The notes below the pieces were generated by a model. The model did no database searches. It was not told the origin of the DNA and was given only the letters and a program-made list of their open reading frames with translations. This document shows, piece after piece, positions 8,614-17,618 of a stretch of DNA of 64,000 nucleotides. Made by a program: the position numbers and the translations under genes. The stretch comes from Mycolicibacterium sp. CBMA 247 (GTDB lineage: Bacteria > Actinomycetota > Actinomycetes > Mycobacteriales > Mycobacteriaceae), in NCBI RefSeq assembly GCF_009729095.1, contig NZ_VTGX01000001.1:1798001-1862000 (forward strand). Reading direction: 5' to 3'. How positions within the stretch are numbered: position 1 is the stretch's first letter; each line of letters opens with the position of its first letter.

Positions 8614-9797
8614 CCCGGCTGTCCTGTCTGCGTGGTGTTGCGCGGCGGGCCGTCGATCGGGCCGTACAGCGCTTGCTTGAGCCCATCGGAGTTCAACAGG
8701 ATCCCCTGATTTCCGTACTGCGCGGGGTTGGCATTGATGTCGGTGACCACAAACGGCGGCCGGTGCTCGAAACCGACTTCGGGCAGGCCCATGCACTGTG
8801 AGCCGCCCGTGGCGGCTACCTTCGGCAGGTTGCTCGGGTAGCGGTACCGTTCGGTTCCCAGCAGGAACGAGTCCAGCAGCATGACCCCCGGCAACGGTAC
8901 CGGCGGCCCCATGGCGAGCGGCTCCAAGCCCTTGAGCCCGCAGGTGAGCGCCGGGTTGTACTGGTTGAGCAGGTTCGTGGTCGGCACCAGCAGGCGCATC
9001 GCGTCGGTCACCGCATCACTGTTGGTCGCGACCACGTCATTACCGATATCCGCCAGCCCGATCGCACTGAGCAGCACCGCATCCAGATCGTTCCGGCGAT
9101 CGAAAACGGTGTCGCTGAGTTGTGTCGCACTGCGAACGGTGTCCACCAAATCCTGTCCGGCGTCGGCGTAGGCGTTGAACACGTGGGGCGCGACAGCCAT
9201 CTCATGGCGCAGCGTCGGAAGGCTGGGGGCGATCTTGGCCAGCATGGAGTCGAGATCGACCATGGTTTGGCCGAGCTTGTCGCCACGACCATCGAAAGCC
9301 TGGGCCAGCGCGCCAAGCGTCTCATTCAGCTTTTCCGGTTGGATCTGCGACAGCACCGATACCAATTGCTCGAACACCGTGTTGATTTCGACGGTGGTGT
9401 GCCCGGCATCGAGAACCTGGCCGGCGTACATCGTTTCCTGCGACGGTTTCGTCGGGGGGACGAGTTGGACGAATTTGGCGCCGAATACGGTGCTCGAGGC
9501 GATCTCTACGCCGGTGTTGGCCGGAATCAGTTGCAGATCACCGGGATTCATTGCCAGGCGGATGGCCGCTTGCCCGTCCGGCAGCGAGTCGATGGCAACG
9601 ACCTTGCCAACCTGCGCACCGTGCAGTTTGACCTTGGCGTCGGGGTTCATGACCAGACCGGCCCGCGGGGAGATGACCGTCACCGAGGCGGTGGCCTTGG
9701 TCCCGCCGCGGAACATCACAATGGCGCCGGTGATGATCGCGGCGATCACCACGAGCGTGGTCAGTCCTGTCAGAAGACGTTTAGCGTCACGCGACAT
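8610..9797 (-). CDS. mceA: MceA, first MCE subunit of the importer
   Basis: 395 residues. N-terminal anchor (about 8-30), MCE domain (about 36-115), helical domain, and a C-terminal region with conserved-looking Cys and Pro-Leu-rich segments. It is the first MCE gene after the two permeases, which defines MceA. The start ATG lies 12 bases after the yrbEB stop, with an AAGG-type ribosome site. Which of the mycobacterial mce families this belongs to (mce1-8) cannot be decided by eye; the neighbouring genes do not include the fadD gene that marks mce1. Confidence 0.93.
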   Translation of the reverse strand: MSRDAKRLLTGLTTLVVIAAIITGAIVMFRGGTKATASVTVISPRAGLVMNPDAKVKLHGAQVGKVVAIDSLPDGQAAIRLAMNPGDLQLIPANTGVEIASSTVFGAKFVQLVPPTKPSQETMYAGQVLDAGHTTVEINTVFEQLVSVLSQIQPEKLNETLGALAQAFDGRGDKLGQTMVDLDSMLAKIAPSLPTLRHEMAVAPHVFNAYADAGQDLVDTVRSATQLSDTVFDRRNDLDAVLLSAIGLADIGNDVVATNSDAVTDAMRLLVPTTNLLNQYNPALTCGLKGLEPLAMGPPVPLPGVMLLDSFLLGTERYRYPSNLPKVAATGGSQCMGLPEVGFEHRPPFVVTDINANPAQYGNQGILLNSDGLKQALYGPIDGPPRNTTQTGQPG

Positions 9798-9809
9798 CAG
9801 GTGCCTTCT

Positions 9810-10670
9810 CTAGCCGGAGAGGTTGAAATTGCCGTTGGAGCCGTAAACGGCCAGTGAGATCAGCAGCGTGATCGAGACGACGACGATCAGCGATGTTCGG
9901 ACCGCGTTGCCGACCGCCACTCCCACGCCGGCCGGACCGCCGGTGGCGAAGAATCCGTAATAGGTGTGCACCAGCAGGATCGCCATCGCCATCAGGATGG
10001 CCTGCAGGAACGACCAGAGCAGGTCGATCGGGTTGAGGAACGTGCCGAAGTAGTGGCCGTAAAGACCACCCGACTGCCCGAGCAGCACGACTGTGGTGAA
10101 CTGACTCGCCAGGAACGACAGGATCACCGCGATCGAGTACAGCGGCGTGATCGCCACCATGCCGGCCACGATGCGGGTGCTCACCAGATACTCGACAGAT
10201 CGAATGGCCATCGATTCCAGCGCGTCGATCTCTTCGTTGATCCGCATCGCGCCGAGCTGCGCGGTGACACCGGCACCGAATGTGGCGGCCAGACCGATAC
10301 CGGCGACGATGGGCGCCGAGATCCGGACATTGATGAAGGCGGCCAGAAATCCGGTGAGCGCTTCGATGCCGATGTTGCCCAGCGAGCTGTAGCCCTGGAT
10401 TGCCAGGACCCCGCCGGTGGCCAGCGTCAAGAACCCGACGATGACGACAGTTCCGCCGATCATCGCCAATGTTCCTGCGCCCATGCTGATTTCGGCTATC
10501 AGTCGGATGACTTCGCGCCGGTAGTGCGCGGCCGCATAGGGCACGGCCGCCAGGGCCCGGGCGTAGAACAAGACGTGGTCACCGAGGCCGCTGACGACGG
10601 CCCCGGGCCGCCGCGCTGCCCTGGACAGGCGCGGGTAGGTCGACTGAAGAGTCGATACTGACTGTGTCAT
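9810..10670 (-). CDS. yrbEB: YrbEB, MlaE-type permease of the Mce importer
   Basis: 286 residues from the ATG at 10670, which overlaps the yrbEA stop in an ATGA. MlaE/YrbE fold with about five to six membrane helices. The cytoplasmic coupling region with Glu-Glu-Ile-Asp-Ala-Leu-Glu, which contacts the shared ATPase (Mkl/MceG, encoded elsewhere), is visible near residue 155. With YrbEA it forms the inner-membrane pore receiving lipid from the MCE hexamer. Confidence 0.93.
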   Translation of the reverse strand: MTQSVSTLQSTYPRLSRAARRPGAVVSGLGDHVLFYARALAAVPYAAAHYRREVIRLIAEISMGAGTLAMIGGTVVIVGFLTLATGGVLAIQGYSSLGNIGIEALTGFLAAFINVRISAPIVAGIGLAATFGAGVTAQLGAMRINEEIDALESMAIRSVEYLVSTRIVAGMVAITPLYSIAVILSFLASQFTTVVLLGQSGGLYGHYFGTFLNPIDLLWSFLQAILMAMAILLVHTYYGFFATGGPAGVGVAVGNAVRTSLIVVVSITLLISLAVYGSNGNFNLSG

Positions 10671-11437
10671 CGCGCGGTCATCTGGATTCCGATGGCCGTG
10701 ACCACCACGTTGACCACGAACAACGCCATGAACGCGTAGACGACGGTTTCGTTGACGGCGTTGCCCACCGCTTTGGCGCCTCCGCCCGAGACGGTCAGGC
10801 CGCGGTAGCAGGCGACCAGACCGGCGATCACGCCGAACAACGCCGCCTTGACGCAAGAGATGACGACCTCCGGAACGCCCGTGAGCACGGTGATACCTGC
10901 TGCGAACGCACCGGGATTGACATCCTGGACGAACACCGAGAAGAGATATCCGCCGAGGATGCCGATGATCACGACAACGCTGTTGAGCAGCAGCGCCACC
11001 AGACCTGAGGCCAGCATCCGCGGAGTCACCAGACGCTGTACCGGGTTGATGCCCAGCACCTCCATGGCGTCGATCTCTTCACGGATGGTGCGCGATCCCA
11101 GGTCAGCGCACATCGCCGTGGCCCCGGCGCCGGCCACGATCAACACCGTCACCATCGGCCCGACCTGGGTCACCGCGCCGAACGCGGCACCCGCCCCGGA
11201 AAGGTCTGCTGCACCCAGTTCGCGCAACAGGATGTTCAACGTGAACGACACCAAAACGGTGAACGGGATCGCCACCAGCAGGGTCGGCGCCAGGGACACC
11301 CGCGCCACGAACCACGACTGGTCAAGGAACTCGCGCCATTGAAACGGCCCGCGCACCACGAATCTTGCGGCGTCGACCGACATGGCGAACAACCCACCCA
11401 CCCCTTCCAGTGGGACGGCGAGCCGTCGCTGTGCCAT
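10667..11437 (-). CDS. yrbEA: YrbEA, MlaE-type permease, first gene of the mce operon
   Basis: 256 residues. The start at 11437 is set by GGAG six bases upstream; longer readings extend into the promoter. MlaE fold with several membrane helices and the coupling motif Arg-Glu-Glu-Ile-Asp-Ala-Met-Glu-Val-Leu-Gly-Ile-Asn-Pro, diagnostic for the family. It heads the eight-gene operon that runs without a gap larger than 12 bases to 2198. No ATPase gene is present in the window, as usual for mce operons, which use a shared one. Confidence 0.93.
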   Translation of the reverse strand: MAQRRLAVPLEGVGGLFAMSVDAARFVVRGPFQWREFLDQSWFVARVSLAPTLLVAIPFTVLVSFTLNILLRELGAADLSGAGAAFGAVTQVGPMVTVLIVAGAGATAMCADLGSRTIREEIDAMEVLGINPVQRLVTPRMLASGLVALLLNSVVVIIGILGGYLFSVFVQDVNPGAFAAGITVLTGVPEVVISCVKAALFGVIAGLVACYRGLTVSGGGAKAVGNAVNETVVYAFMALFVVNVVVTAIGIQMTAR

Positions 11438-11679
11438 CGGAATCTCCGTTCCTGCGTGTGAGTCACCCGAGGATCGGTATGACCTGGAACACGTCTCGAC
11501 CGGGAAGAATCGCAGTTCTGTACCGGGGCCCGCCATCGGTTGTCCCGCCCATCGGGAGACCAAACCCGCTGCGAGTTCTGGGCCGGGCGTGCGCAACAAA
11601 TTTCCAGTTACCGGGATTCGCCCCCATCGCGGGCACGTGGCGGTAGATCATCACTGAGAGCCCTCGACGTTAGGACCAG
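11438..11679. promoter_or_regulatory. Divergent promoter region, mce operon / flavin monooxygenase
   Basis: 242 bases between two divergent start codons. It holds TGGAACACGTCTCG at 11485-11498, which matches the remembered KstR consensus (TnnAACnnGTTnnA) at all but two fixed positions, and two copies of a GTTCTG...CCGGG element near 11514 and 11574. No clear -10/-35 pair was identified. Regulator identity is unproven. Confidence 0.4.
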
Positions 11680-12864
11680 ATGATGACCGACCGGGTAATC
11701 GACCGGGTGCGCGAGATCGCCGAACAACTGCGCAATCAGGGCGCCGAAGCCGAGAAGATCGGCAAGCTCACCGACGAGACGGTCAAGTTGATGAAATCGG
11801 TGGGCAATATCCGTCTGCTGCAACCGAGGGCACACGGCGGTTTGGAGGTCCATCCGCGCGAGTTCGCCGAAACCGTGATGGCCAGTGCTGCGCTCGACCC
11901 GTCGGCCGGCTGGATCAACGGCGTCGTCGGTGTCCACCCGTACCAGCTGGCCTACGCCGATCCGAGGGTCGCCGCCGAGATCTGGGCCGATGATGTCGAC
12001 ACCTGGGTCGCCTCTCCCTACGCACCGCAGGGTGTGGCCAAGCCCGTCGACGGCGGCTACATCCTCGACGGCCGCTGGCAATTCAGCTCAGGCACCGACC
12101 ACTGCGACTGGATCTTCTTGGGCGCGCTGGTCGGCGATACCGGCGGCGTACCGATCATGCCGCCGCAGATGCTGCACATGATCCTGCCGCGCAAGGACTA
12201 CGAGATCGTCGAGGATTCGTGGAATGTCGTGGGCCTGCGTGGGACCGGTTCCAAGGACGTCATCGTCAAGGACGCATTCGTGCCGTCCTACCGGACGATG
12301 GATGCGATGAAGGTGATGGACGGCACGGCTCAGCGCGAGGCCGGGATGACCGAGACGCTCTACCTGATGCCCTGGTCGACGATGTTCCCGCTCGGCATCA
12401 GCGCGGCGACCATCGGTATCGCCGAGGGCGCCCTGGCGGCCGCGCTGGACTACCAACGCGAGCGCGTGAATGCCAGCGGAGTGGCGATCAAGGACGATCC
12501 CTACGTCATGTACGCGATCGGCGAGGCCGCCGCGGATATCAACGCCGCCCGCCAGGAGCTGTTGGCCAACGCCGACCGCATCTACGACATTGTCGACTCG
12601 GGCAAAGACGTCTCCTTCGAGGATCGTGCCGCGGGCCGGCGCACCCAGGTGCGGGCCGTGTGGCGCGCGGTATCAGCGGTTGACGAAATCTTCGCCCGCT
12701 GCGGCGGGAACGCCGCCCGGATGGACAAGCCGCTGCAACGGTATTGGCGCGATGTGCACGTCGGTCAGGCGCACGCCATCCACATTCCGGGCACCGTCTA
12801 TCACGCTTCGGCCCTGAGCTCGCTGGGTGTGGATCCACAGGGCCCGCTGCGGGCGATGATCTGA
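11680..12864 (+). CDS. HsaA-like flavin-dependent monooxygenase (acyl-CoA dehydrogenase fold)
   Basis: 394 residues, the same length as HsaA, the oxygenase of the two-component flavin monooxygenase that hydroxylates a phenolic ring in mycobacterial sterol breakdown. Remembered HsaA features are present: a Leu-Leu-Gln-Pro stretch near residue 46, the Ser-Ser-Gly-x-Asp-His segment near 130, Val-Gly-Leu-Arg-Gly-Thr-Gly-Ser near 186, and a C-terminal Gln-Arg-x-Trp-Arg-Asp-x-His motif. Such enzymes use reduced FMN/FAD made by a separate reductase; none is adjacent. Divergent from the mce operon, it suggests that the imported lipid or a breakdown product is hydroxylated. Two ATG codons in a row (11680, 11683) are possible starts. 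Exact substrate unknown. Confidence 0.8.
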   Translation: MMTDRVIDRVREIAEQLRNQGAEAEKIGKLTDETVKLMKSVGNIRLLQPRAHGGLEVHPREFAETVMASAALDPSAGWINGVVGVHPYQLAYADPRVAAEIWADDVDTWVASPYAPQGVAKPVDGGYILDGRWQFSSGTDHCDWIFLGALVGDTGGVPIMPPQMLHMILPRKDYEIVEDSWNVVGLRGTGSKDVIVKDAFVPSYRTMDAMKVMDGTAQREAGMTETLYLMPWSTMFPLGISAATIGIAEGALAAALDYQRERVNASGVAIKDDPYVMYAIGEAAADINAARQELLANADRIYDIVDSGKDVSFEDRAAGRRTQVRAVWRAVSAVDEIFARCGGNAARMDKPLQRYWRDVHVGQAHAIHIPGTVYHASALSSLGVDPQGPLRAMI

Positions 12865-12898
12865 GAGATCACCCCACCGCTTCGTGGCTGGGTGACTC
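12865..12898 (+). terminator. Candidate hairpin terminator after the monooxygenase
   Basis: GAG-TCACCC pairs with GGGTGA-CTC (one bulged A) across a loop of about 15 bases, starting at the stop codon. There is no T-run, which is common for mycobacterial hairpin terminators. Confidence 0.5.
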
Positions 12899-12944
12899 TG
12901 CATGATGCCGATCGCATTTTTCCGTCCGAGTGACACCACCCACA

Positions 12945-12990
12945 CTGCTATGTTACAAACAGTCATATTTCTAATAGTCATACCGAGCAG
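12945..12990 (+). promoter_or_regulatory. AT-rich promoter/operator patch before the IclR gene
   Basis: A local AT-rich stretch in a GC-rich genome, with AGTCATA occurring twice (12961-12967 and 12977-12983) 16 bases apart and TTAC/TAGT elements between. This spacing puts the two copies on nearby faces of the helix and fits an autoregulatory site. No consensus match claimed. Confidence 0.35.
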
Positions 12991-13010
12991 CTCTAGGTGG
13001 GAGGTCCCTG

Positions 13011-13844
13011 ATGACAATGGCTGCCGAGAAGGCGGGCGAGACGCCCAGCGCCGTTATCGACCGGATTTCCCTGGTCCTCGATGCCTTCGACGGGCCCGGA
13101 CGTCTGACGCTGGCCCAGATCGTGCGCAGAACCGGCCTGCCGCGTTCGTCGGCCCACCGCATGCTCGAACGTCTCGTTCAGCTGCGGTGGCTTCGCCGCG
13201 AGGGCCGCGACTACGAGCTGGGCATGCGACTGGTCGAGTTGGGATCACTCGCGCTGCACCAGGACCGCATTCACCGCGCAGCGATTCCATTGTTGCGTGA
13301 TCTGCACCGGGCTACCGGACTGGTGGTCCACCTGGCGGTCCTCTGCGGTTCCGATGTGGTGTATCTGGAGAAGTTCGGCGGCGAGATGGTGGTCGCCATC
13401 CCGACCCGCGTCGGAGGGCGCCAACCCGCGCACTGCACGGCCGTCGGCAAGGCAATACTGGCCGACAACCCGTCCGTCGAAGTCAACTTGGCCTCACGCA
13501 AGACGCGATTCTCGATCGCCACGGAACAGCAGTTGGCAGCCGAACTGGCGAAGACCCGCGCCCACGGGGTGGCATTCGAGCGCGAGGAATCACTGCCGGG
13601 ATTCGGTTGTGTGGCCGCGCCGATCGGCCCGGTCGGTGCAGCCGTTGCGGCGGTATCGGTGTGTGGTCCGATGAGCCGGATGACATTCGACCAGCGGCTG
13701 ACGGCTCCGGTGCGGATGACCGCGATGGCCATTTGGCGCAGCGCCGAAGGTGGCCCCGACCGGGCGGCGCCGACATTGCAGCCGCTGCGGCCGCTACGCG
13801 GTGGCCCCGAACCACGGGCCGCGGCTACTCTGCAGCCGGCATGA
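13011..13844 (+). CDS. IclR-family transcriptional regulator
   Basis: 277 residues. N-terminal winged helix-turn-helix (about 12-75; recognition helix near Leu-Pro-Arg-Ser-Ser-Ala-His-Arg-Met) and the C-terminal IclR effector domain (about 80-245) with the Cys-Thr-Ala-Val-Gly-Lys motif and a Phe-Glu-Arg-Glu-Glu-Ser segment. GGGAGGT before the ATG supports the start. The tail beyond about residue 245 is a low-complexity Pro/Ala/Arg extension not usual for the family. It follows the monooxygenase on the same strand but behind a possible terminator, so it may control the monooxygenase and perhaps the mce operon; this is inference. Confidence 0.88.
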   Translation: MTMAAEKAGETPSAVIDRISLVLDAFDGPGRLTLAQIVRRTGLPRSSAHRMLERLVQLRWLRREGRDYELGMRLVELGSLALHQDRIHRAAIPLLRDLHRATGLVVHLAVLCGSDVVYLEKFGGEMVVAIPTRVGGRQPAHCTAVGKAILADNPSVEVNLASRKTRFSIATEQQLAAELAKTRAHGVAFEREESLPGFGCVAAPIGPVGAAVAAVSVCGPMSRMTFDQRLTAPVRMTAMAIWRSAEGGPDRAAPTLQPLRPLRGGPEPRAAATLQPA

Positions 13845-13860
13845 CCCTTGGCTCGTTGAG

Positions 13861-14520
13861 TCATTTACCGCTTTCGGCGGCCACCCGCTTCTCGAACTCT
13901 TCCCAATATTCAGGTCCGGGCAAGGGAATTCCCTCACCCATTTTCGGGAAACTCGCGTCGGCTTCGTCGAGATCCTTGATCATTTTCAAGGTGAGCTCCC
14001 GCTCAGACGCGTAGTAGCGTTCCGCCCAATCCAAGGCGATCCTGGCATACGTCCATGACGGATCGGCCGCGGCCCATCGTGCTCCCTTGGCGGCATCGCG
14101 TTGCATTTCGTCGACGTAGACGATGTGCTCCTCGAGCATCTGCTTGAGTGCGACGGGGTCACTGAGGTGCCCCAAGGTCACCCGCATTATCGCCGGGTGC
14201 TTCAGCGTCGGAGGATCTGCCGGCGTATCCCGCGCCCATCGGGTGACGGCATCCAGGCCGGTTGGAGTGATCTTGTACAGGCGGCGGTTTCGCGGGCCGG
14301 CGTCATCCACCCGAGAGGTGAGGAAGCCCATTTTCTCGAGCTTCTTCAGATCGGCGTAGATCTGGCTGAAAGCCGGGCTGCCGTAGTAGTAACGCACGCC
14401 GTAGTGGAGCCATTTGCGGATGTCGTAACCCGAGAGTTCCCGCTGGTAAGACAGCATCCCGAGCAGTGCCCAGCTGTTGGCAGCGAGCGCTGGCGTGCCG
14501 ATTGGCTCGGGTTTATCCAC
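13861..14520 (-). CDS. PadR-family transcriptional regulator
   Basis: 219 residues. N-terminal PadR winged helix (about 15-85, with Leu-Ser-Gly-Tyr-Asp-Ile, Tyr-Gly-Ser-Pro-Ala-Phe-Ser-Gln-Ile-Tyr and Lys-Lys-Leu-Glu-Lys-Met-Gly) and a C-terminal helical dimerisation domain of the Vir_act_alpha type (about 100-190). PadR proteins repress genes for phenolic acid or drug responses. The start codon is GTG. It is convergent with the IclR gene and divergent (79 bases) from the amino-acid permease, which is its most likely target by position. Confidence 0.87.
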   Translation of the reverse strand: MDKPEPIGTPALAANSWALLGMLSYQRELSGYDIRKWLHYGVRYYYGSPAFSQIYADLKKLEKMGFLTSRVDDAGPRNRRLYKITPTGLDAVTRWARDTPADPPTLKHPAIMRVTLGHLSDPVALKQMLEEHIVYVDEMQRDAAKGARWAAADPSWTYARIALDWAERYYASERELTLKMIKDLDEADASFPKMGEGIPLPGPEYWEEFEKRVAAESGK

Positions 14521-14599
14521 AACTCGAGGGTAACAACACAGGTCACAACGTGGTCGTCCGTCAACCGCTGGCCGGGAGGCTCCCGCCTATTATCGCGGG

Positions 14600-15838
14600 G
14601 TGACCACGCCCGGCGGGCTGCAACGGAGACTCGGGACAACTGACGCAGTCGTGATCGGCCTGGGGTCGATGGTGGGGGCAGGCATTTTCGCCGCTCTGAC
14701 GCCTGCGGCGGCCGCCGCCGGAAGTGGTCTGCTCATCGGACTCGCCGTGGCCGCCGTCGTCGCCTACTGCAATGCGACGTCCTCGGCGCGCCTGGCCGCG
14801 CGCTACCCGCAGTCCGGCGGCACGTATGTATACGGGCGCGAACGGCTCGGCGAGTTCTGGGGTTACACGGCCGGGTGGAGTTTCATCGTCGGCAAGACCG
14901 CGTCGTGCGCGGCGATGGCGTTGACGGTGGGGCTGTATGTGTGGCCGCAGTGGGCGCATGCCGTGGCGGTGGCCGCGGTGGTGGCGTTGACCGCGGTGAA
15001 CTACGCCGGAATCCAGAAGTCGGCGCTGCTCACCCGGATCATCGTCGCGTGCGTGCTGGCGGTGCTGGCCGCGGTGGTGGTGATCATCGCCGGTTCCGGC
15101 GCAGCCGACGCCGCCCGGCTGACGCTGAGTGACGACGTCAGCGCCGGCGGTGTGCTGCAGGCCGCGGGACTGCTGTTCTTCGCGTTCGCCGGTTACGCCC
15201 GGATCGCCACCCTGGGTGAAGAGGTCCGTGACCCGGCCCGCACCATTCCCCGGGCGGTACCGATCGCGCTGGGCATCGCGCTGGTGATCTACGCGGTGGT
15301 CGCCGTGGCGGTGCTCTCGGTCCTCGGCGGGTCCGGGGTGGCCTCGGCGCCTGCCCCGCTGGCCGATGCGGTGGCCGCGGCCGGAGCGCAGGCGTGGCAG
15401 CCGGTGGTGCGAGCCGGGGCCGCGGTGGCAGCACTGGGCTCGCTGCTGGCCCTGATCCTCGGGGTGTCGCGCACCACGCTGGCGATGGCCCGCGACCACC
15501 ACCTGCCGCACTGGCTGGCCGCCGTGCATCCGCGGTTCGCCGTCCCGCACCGGGCCGAGGTGCTGGTGGGCATCGTGGTGGCAATACTGGCCGCGATCGT
15601 GGATCTTCGTGGGGCGATAGGGTTTTCATCGTTCGCGGTGCTGGTGTACTACTCAATCGCCAATGCGTCGGCATGGACACTGGAGCCGCTCGGCCGGCGA
15701 CGGATCGTCCCGGTACTCGGCTTGGCCGGCTGCCTGCTGCTGGCCTTCGCGCTTCCGCTGGCCTCGGTGCTGGCCGGGCTGGCTGTGGTGGCGGTGGGCA
15801 GCGCGATCTATGGGGTGCGAAATGGGGTGCGACGCTGA
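14600..15838 (+). CDS. APC-superfamily amino-acid permease
   Basis: 412 residues, about 12 membrane helices. The first helix carries Gly-Leu-Gly-Ser-Met-Val-Gly-Ala-Gly-Ile-Phe, the substrate-binding signature of APC transporters, and a later Gly-Glu-Glu-Val-Arg-Asp-Pro-Ala-Arg-Thr-Ile-Pro loop is typical of cationic-amino-acid-type members. The short C-terminus lacks extra domains. The GTG start at 14600 was chosen as the first in-frame start before the first helix. It shares one base with the next gene (TGATG), so the two membrane proteins are coupled. Substrate not readable. Confidence 0.85.
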   Translation: MTTPGGLQRRLGTTDAVVIGLGSMVGAGIFAALTPAAAAAGSGLLIGLAVAAVVAYCNATSSARLAARYPQSGGTYVYGRERLGEFWGYTAGWSFIVGKTASCAAMALTVGLYVWPQWAHAVAVAAVVALTAVNYAGIQKSALLTRIIVACVLAVLAAVVVIIAGSGAADAARLTLSDDVSAGGVLQAAGLLFFAFAGYARIATLGEEVRDPARTIPRAVPIALGIALVIYAVVAVAVLSVLGGSGVASAPAPLADAVAAAGAQAWQPVVRAGAAVAALGSLLALILGVSRTTLAMARDHHLPHWLAAVHPRFAVPHRAEVLVGIVVAILAAIVDLRGAIGFSSFAVLVYYSIANASAWTLEPLGRRRIVPVLGLAGCLLLAFALPLASVLAGLAVVAVGSAIYGVRNGVRR

Positions 15839-16719
15839 TGCTGACCGGTGTCGTGGCCGCGATGCTGGCCTGTGTCAGCTACGGGACGGCGTCGGTGCTG
15901 CAGGCTTACGGGGCGCGGAGCACCCGTGATCCGGGCCGGCTCAGCGATACCGGCGGGCCGACGCTGCGCTCGACGGTCAGCGCTGCGCTCACCCCGGCGT
16001 TCATCGCAGGCATGGCGCTCGACGGGCTGGGCTTCGTGGGCAGCCTGGTCTCGGCGCGCCTGATTCCACTCTTCCTGTCCCAGACCATCATCAGCGCCAA
16101 CCTGGTCGTCACCGCGCTGCTCGGCATCGCGGTTCTGGGGGTGCGGTTGCGCAGTAGGGACTGGCTGGCAATCGTCACGGTGGTGACTTCACTTCTGGTG
16201 CTGGGGTTCACCGCGGGCCACCTCGGTGCGGGAACCGGAGCGGCCGGCCTGCACTGGACGCTGCTCGGCGCAGGGCTGCTGATCCTCGGTGGAGGCGCGG
16301 GCCTGATCCGGGTACTCGGTGCCCGGGCCGCGATACCGGCCGGCCTGATCGCCGGCATCCTGTACGGCACGATGGCGGTCGCGGTTCGGGTCGTCGACGG
16401 CATCGATCCGCTGCGGCCGGGCGTGCTGGTGGCCGATCCGGCGGCCTGGACCGTCGTCATCGCGGGGCTCGGCGGCTTCTATTTGTTCGCTGTCGCACTA
16501 CAACTCGGCTCGGTGAACGGGGCGGCCGCCGCGCTGGTGGTCGGAGAGACGGTGGTACCCGGCATCATCGGCGTCGTGCTGCTCGGGGACACCGCGCGGC
16601 CCGGGCTGGGCTGGCTGGTCACGGTCGCGTTCGTCGCGGCGGTGGCCGGCGCGGTGGCGGTGGCCGTCTTCGGAGCCGTCGAGCACGGCAACACCGCGAA
16701 TGCCGACAGTCCAAACTGA
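15838..16719 (+). CDS. DMT/EamA-like multi-spanning membrane protein
   Basis: 293 residues, about nine or ten hydrophobic helices in two similar halves, as in drug/metabolite transporters of the EamA type. There is a Gln-Thr-Ile-Ile-Ser-Ala-Asn segment near the end of the first half and a matching Gly-Glu-Thr-Val-Val-Pro-Gly-Ile segment in the second, consistent with an internal duplication. The ATG at 15838 overlaps the permease stop by one base. Likely a small-molecule exporter working with the coupled permease, but no substrate evidence. Confidence 0.7.
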   Translation: MLTGVVAAMLACVSYGTASVLQAYGARSTRDPGRLSDTGGPTLRSTVSAALTPAFIAGMALDGLGFVGSLVSARLIPLFLSQTIISANLVVTALLGIAVLGVRLRSRDWLAIVTVVTSLLVLGFTAGHLGAGTGAAGLHWTLLGAGLLILGGGAGLIRVLGARAAIPAGLIAGILYGTMAVAVRVVDGIDPLRPGVLVADPAAWTVVIAGLGGFYLFAVALQLGSVNGAAAALVVGETVVPGIIGVVLLGDTARPGLGWLVTVAFVAAVAGAVAVAVFGAVEHGNTANADSPN

Positions 16720-16750
16720 GCAGGGTCATCAGCGAAAGGAGTCAGCACCA

Positions 16751-17614
16751 ATGGAATTGGGTGTCCACTTCATCGATTTTCTCCCCGGCGCCCCAGAGCG
16801 GTTGGGTCCCACCCTGGCCGCGACCGCCAAGGCCGCCGAAGACGGTGGCGCGACAATGTTCACCCTTGCCGATCATTTCTTCCAGATGGAGGCAATGGGC
16901 CGTCCCGCCGAAGATCCATTCCTGGAGGGCTACACCTCCATGGGGTTTCTGGCCGGGCAGACCGACCGCATCACGCTGACCATGCTCGTCACGGGAGTGA
17001 CCTATCGCCACCCGGGCGTGCTCGCCAAAACCATGGCCACGCTGGACGTTCTGGCTCAGGGCCGCACCATGTTCGGCGTCGGCGCAGCGTGGTACGAGCG
17101 GGAGCACGTCGCCCTCGGCGTGCCCTATCCCCCGCTGCGCGACCGCTTCGAGATGCTCGAGGAAACCCTGCAGATCTGTCGTCAGATGTGGGGCGAGGAT
17201 GACGGGCCGTACCGCGGCAAGCACTATCAGCTGGCCGAGACCATCTGCGAGCCCCAGCCGATCCGGCGCCCGCCCGTCCTCATCGGCGGCGACGGCGAGA
17301 AGAAGACCCTGCGCCTGGTCGCGCAGTACGCCGACGTGTGGAACAGCACCTCATCCGTCGACGAGCTGCCACACAAAATCGAGGTGCTGCAGCGTCATTG
17401 CGACGCGGTCGGGCGCAATTTCTCCGATATCCGTTTGACAGCAGGACATTTCGCCGATCCGTTCACCGATGTCGACAGTTACCTGCGCACCGCTGAGCGC
17501 CTCGCCGCCCGGGGCATCGACTTGATCAACGTCGGGCCGATGCCGGGTGATCCTGATCCGGTCGGCTTCGTCAATCGACTCGGTGACGAGGTCATTCCCC
17601 GGCTGCCGAAGTAA
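16751..17614 (+). CDS. LLM-class F420-dependent oxidoreductase
   Basis: 287 residues, single luciferase-like TIM-barrel domain. Visible family features are Thr-Leu-Ala-Asp-His-Phe-Phe near residue 38, Thr-Gly-Val-Thr-Tyr-Arg-His-Pro-Gly near 80, the Gly-Arg-x-x-Phe-Gly-Val-Gly-Ala-Ala-Trp-Tyr segment near 105, and Arg-Pro-Pro-Val-Leu-Ile-Gly-Gly near 175. These fit mycobacterial enzymes that use F420 (or FMN) to oxidise or reduce an unknown substrate. AAAGGAGT nine bases before the ATG at 16751 decides the start over an upstream in-frame codon. Independent by context of the flanking transporters. Confidence 0.85.
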   Translation: MELGVHFIDFLPGAPERLGPTLAATAKAAEDGGATMFTLADHFFQMEAMGRPAEDPFLEGYTSMGFLAGQTDRITLTMLVTGVTYRHPGVLAKTMATLDVLAQGRTMFGVGAAWYEREHVALGVPYPPLRDRFEMLEETLQICRQMWGEDDGPYRGKHYQLAETICEPQPIRRPPVLIGGDGEKKTLRLVAQYADVWNSTSSVDELPHKIEVLQRHCDAVGRNFSDIRLTAGHFADPFTDVDSYLRTAERLAARGIDLINVGPMPGDPDPVGFVNRLGDEVIPRLPK

Positions 17615-17618
17615 AAGC

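Noticed and set aside
11738..12081. Minus-strand open frames inside the HsaA-like gene
   Set aside because: They lack ribosome sites and family features and lie wholly within a clear plus-strand enzyme gene.
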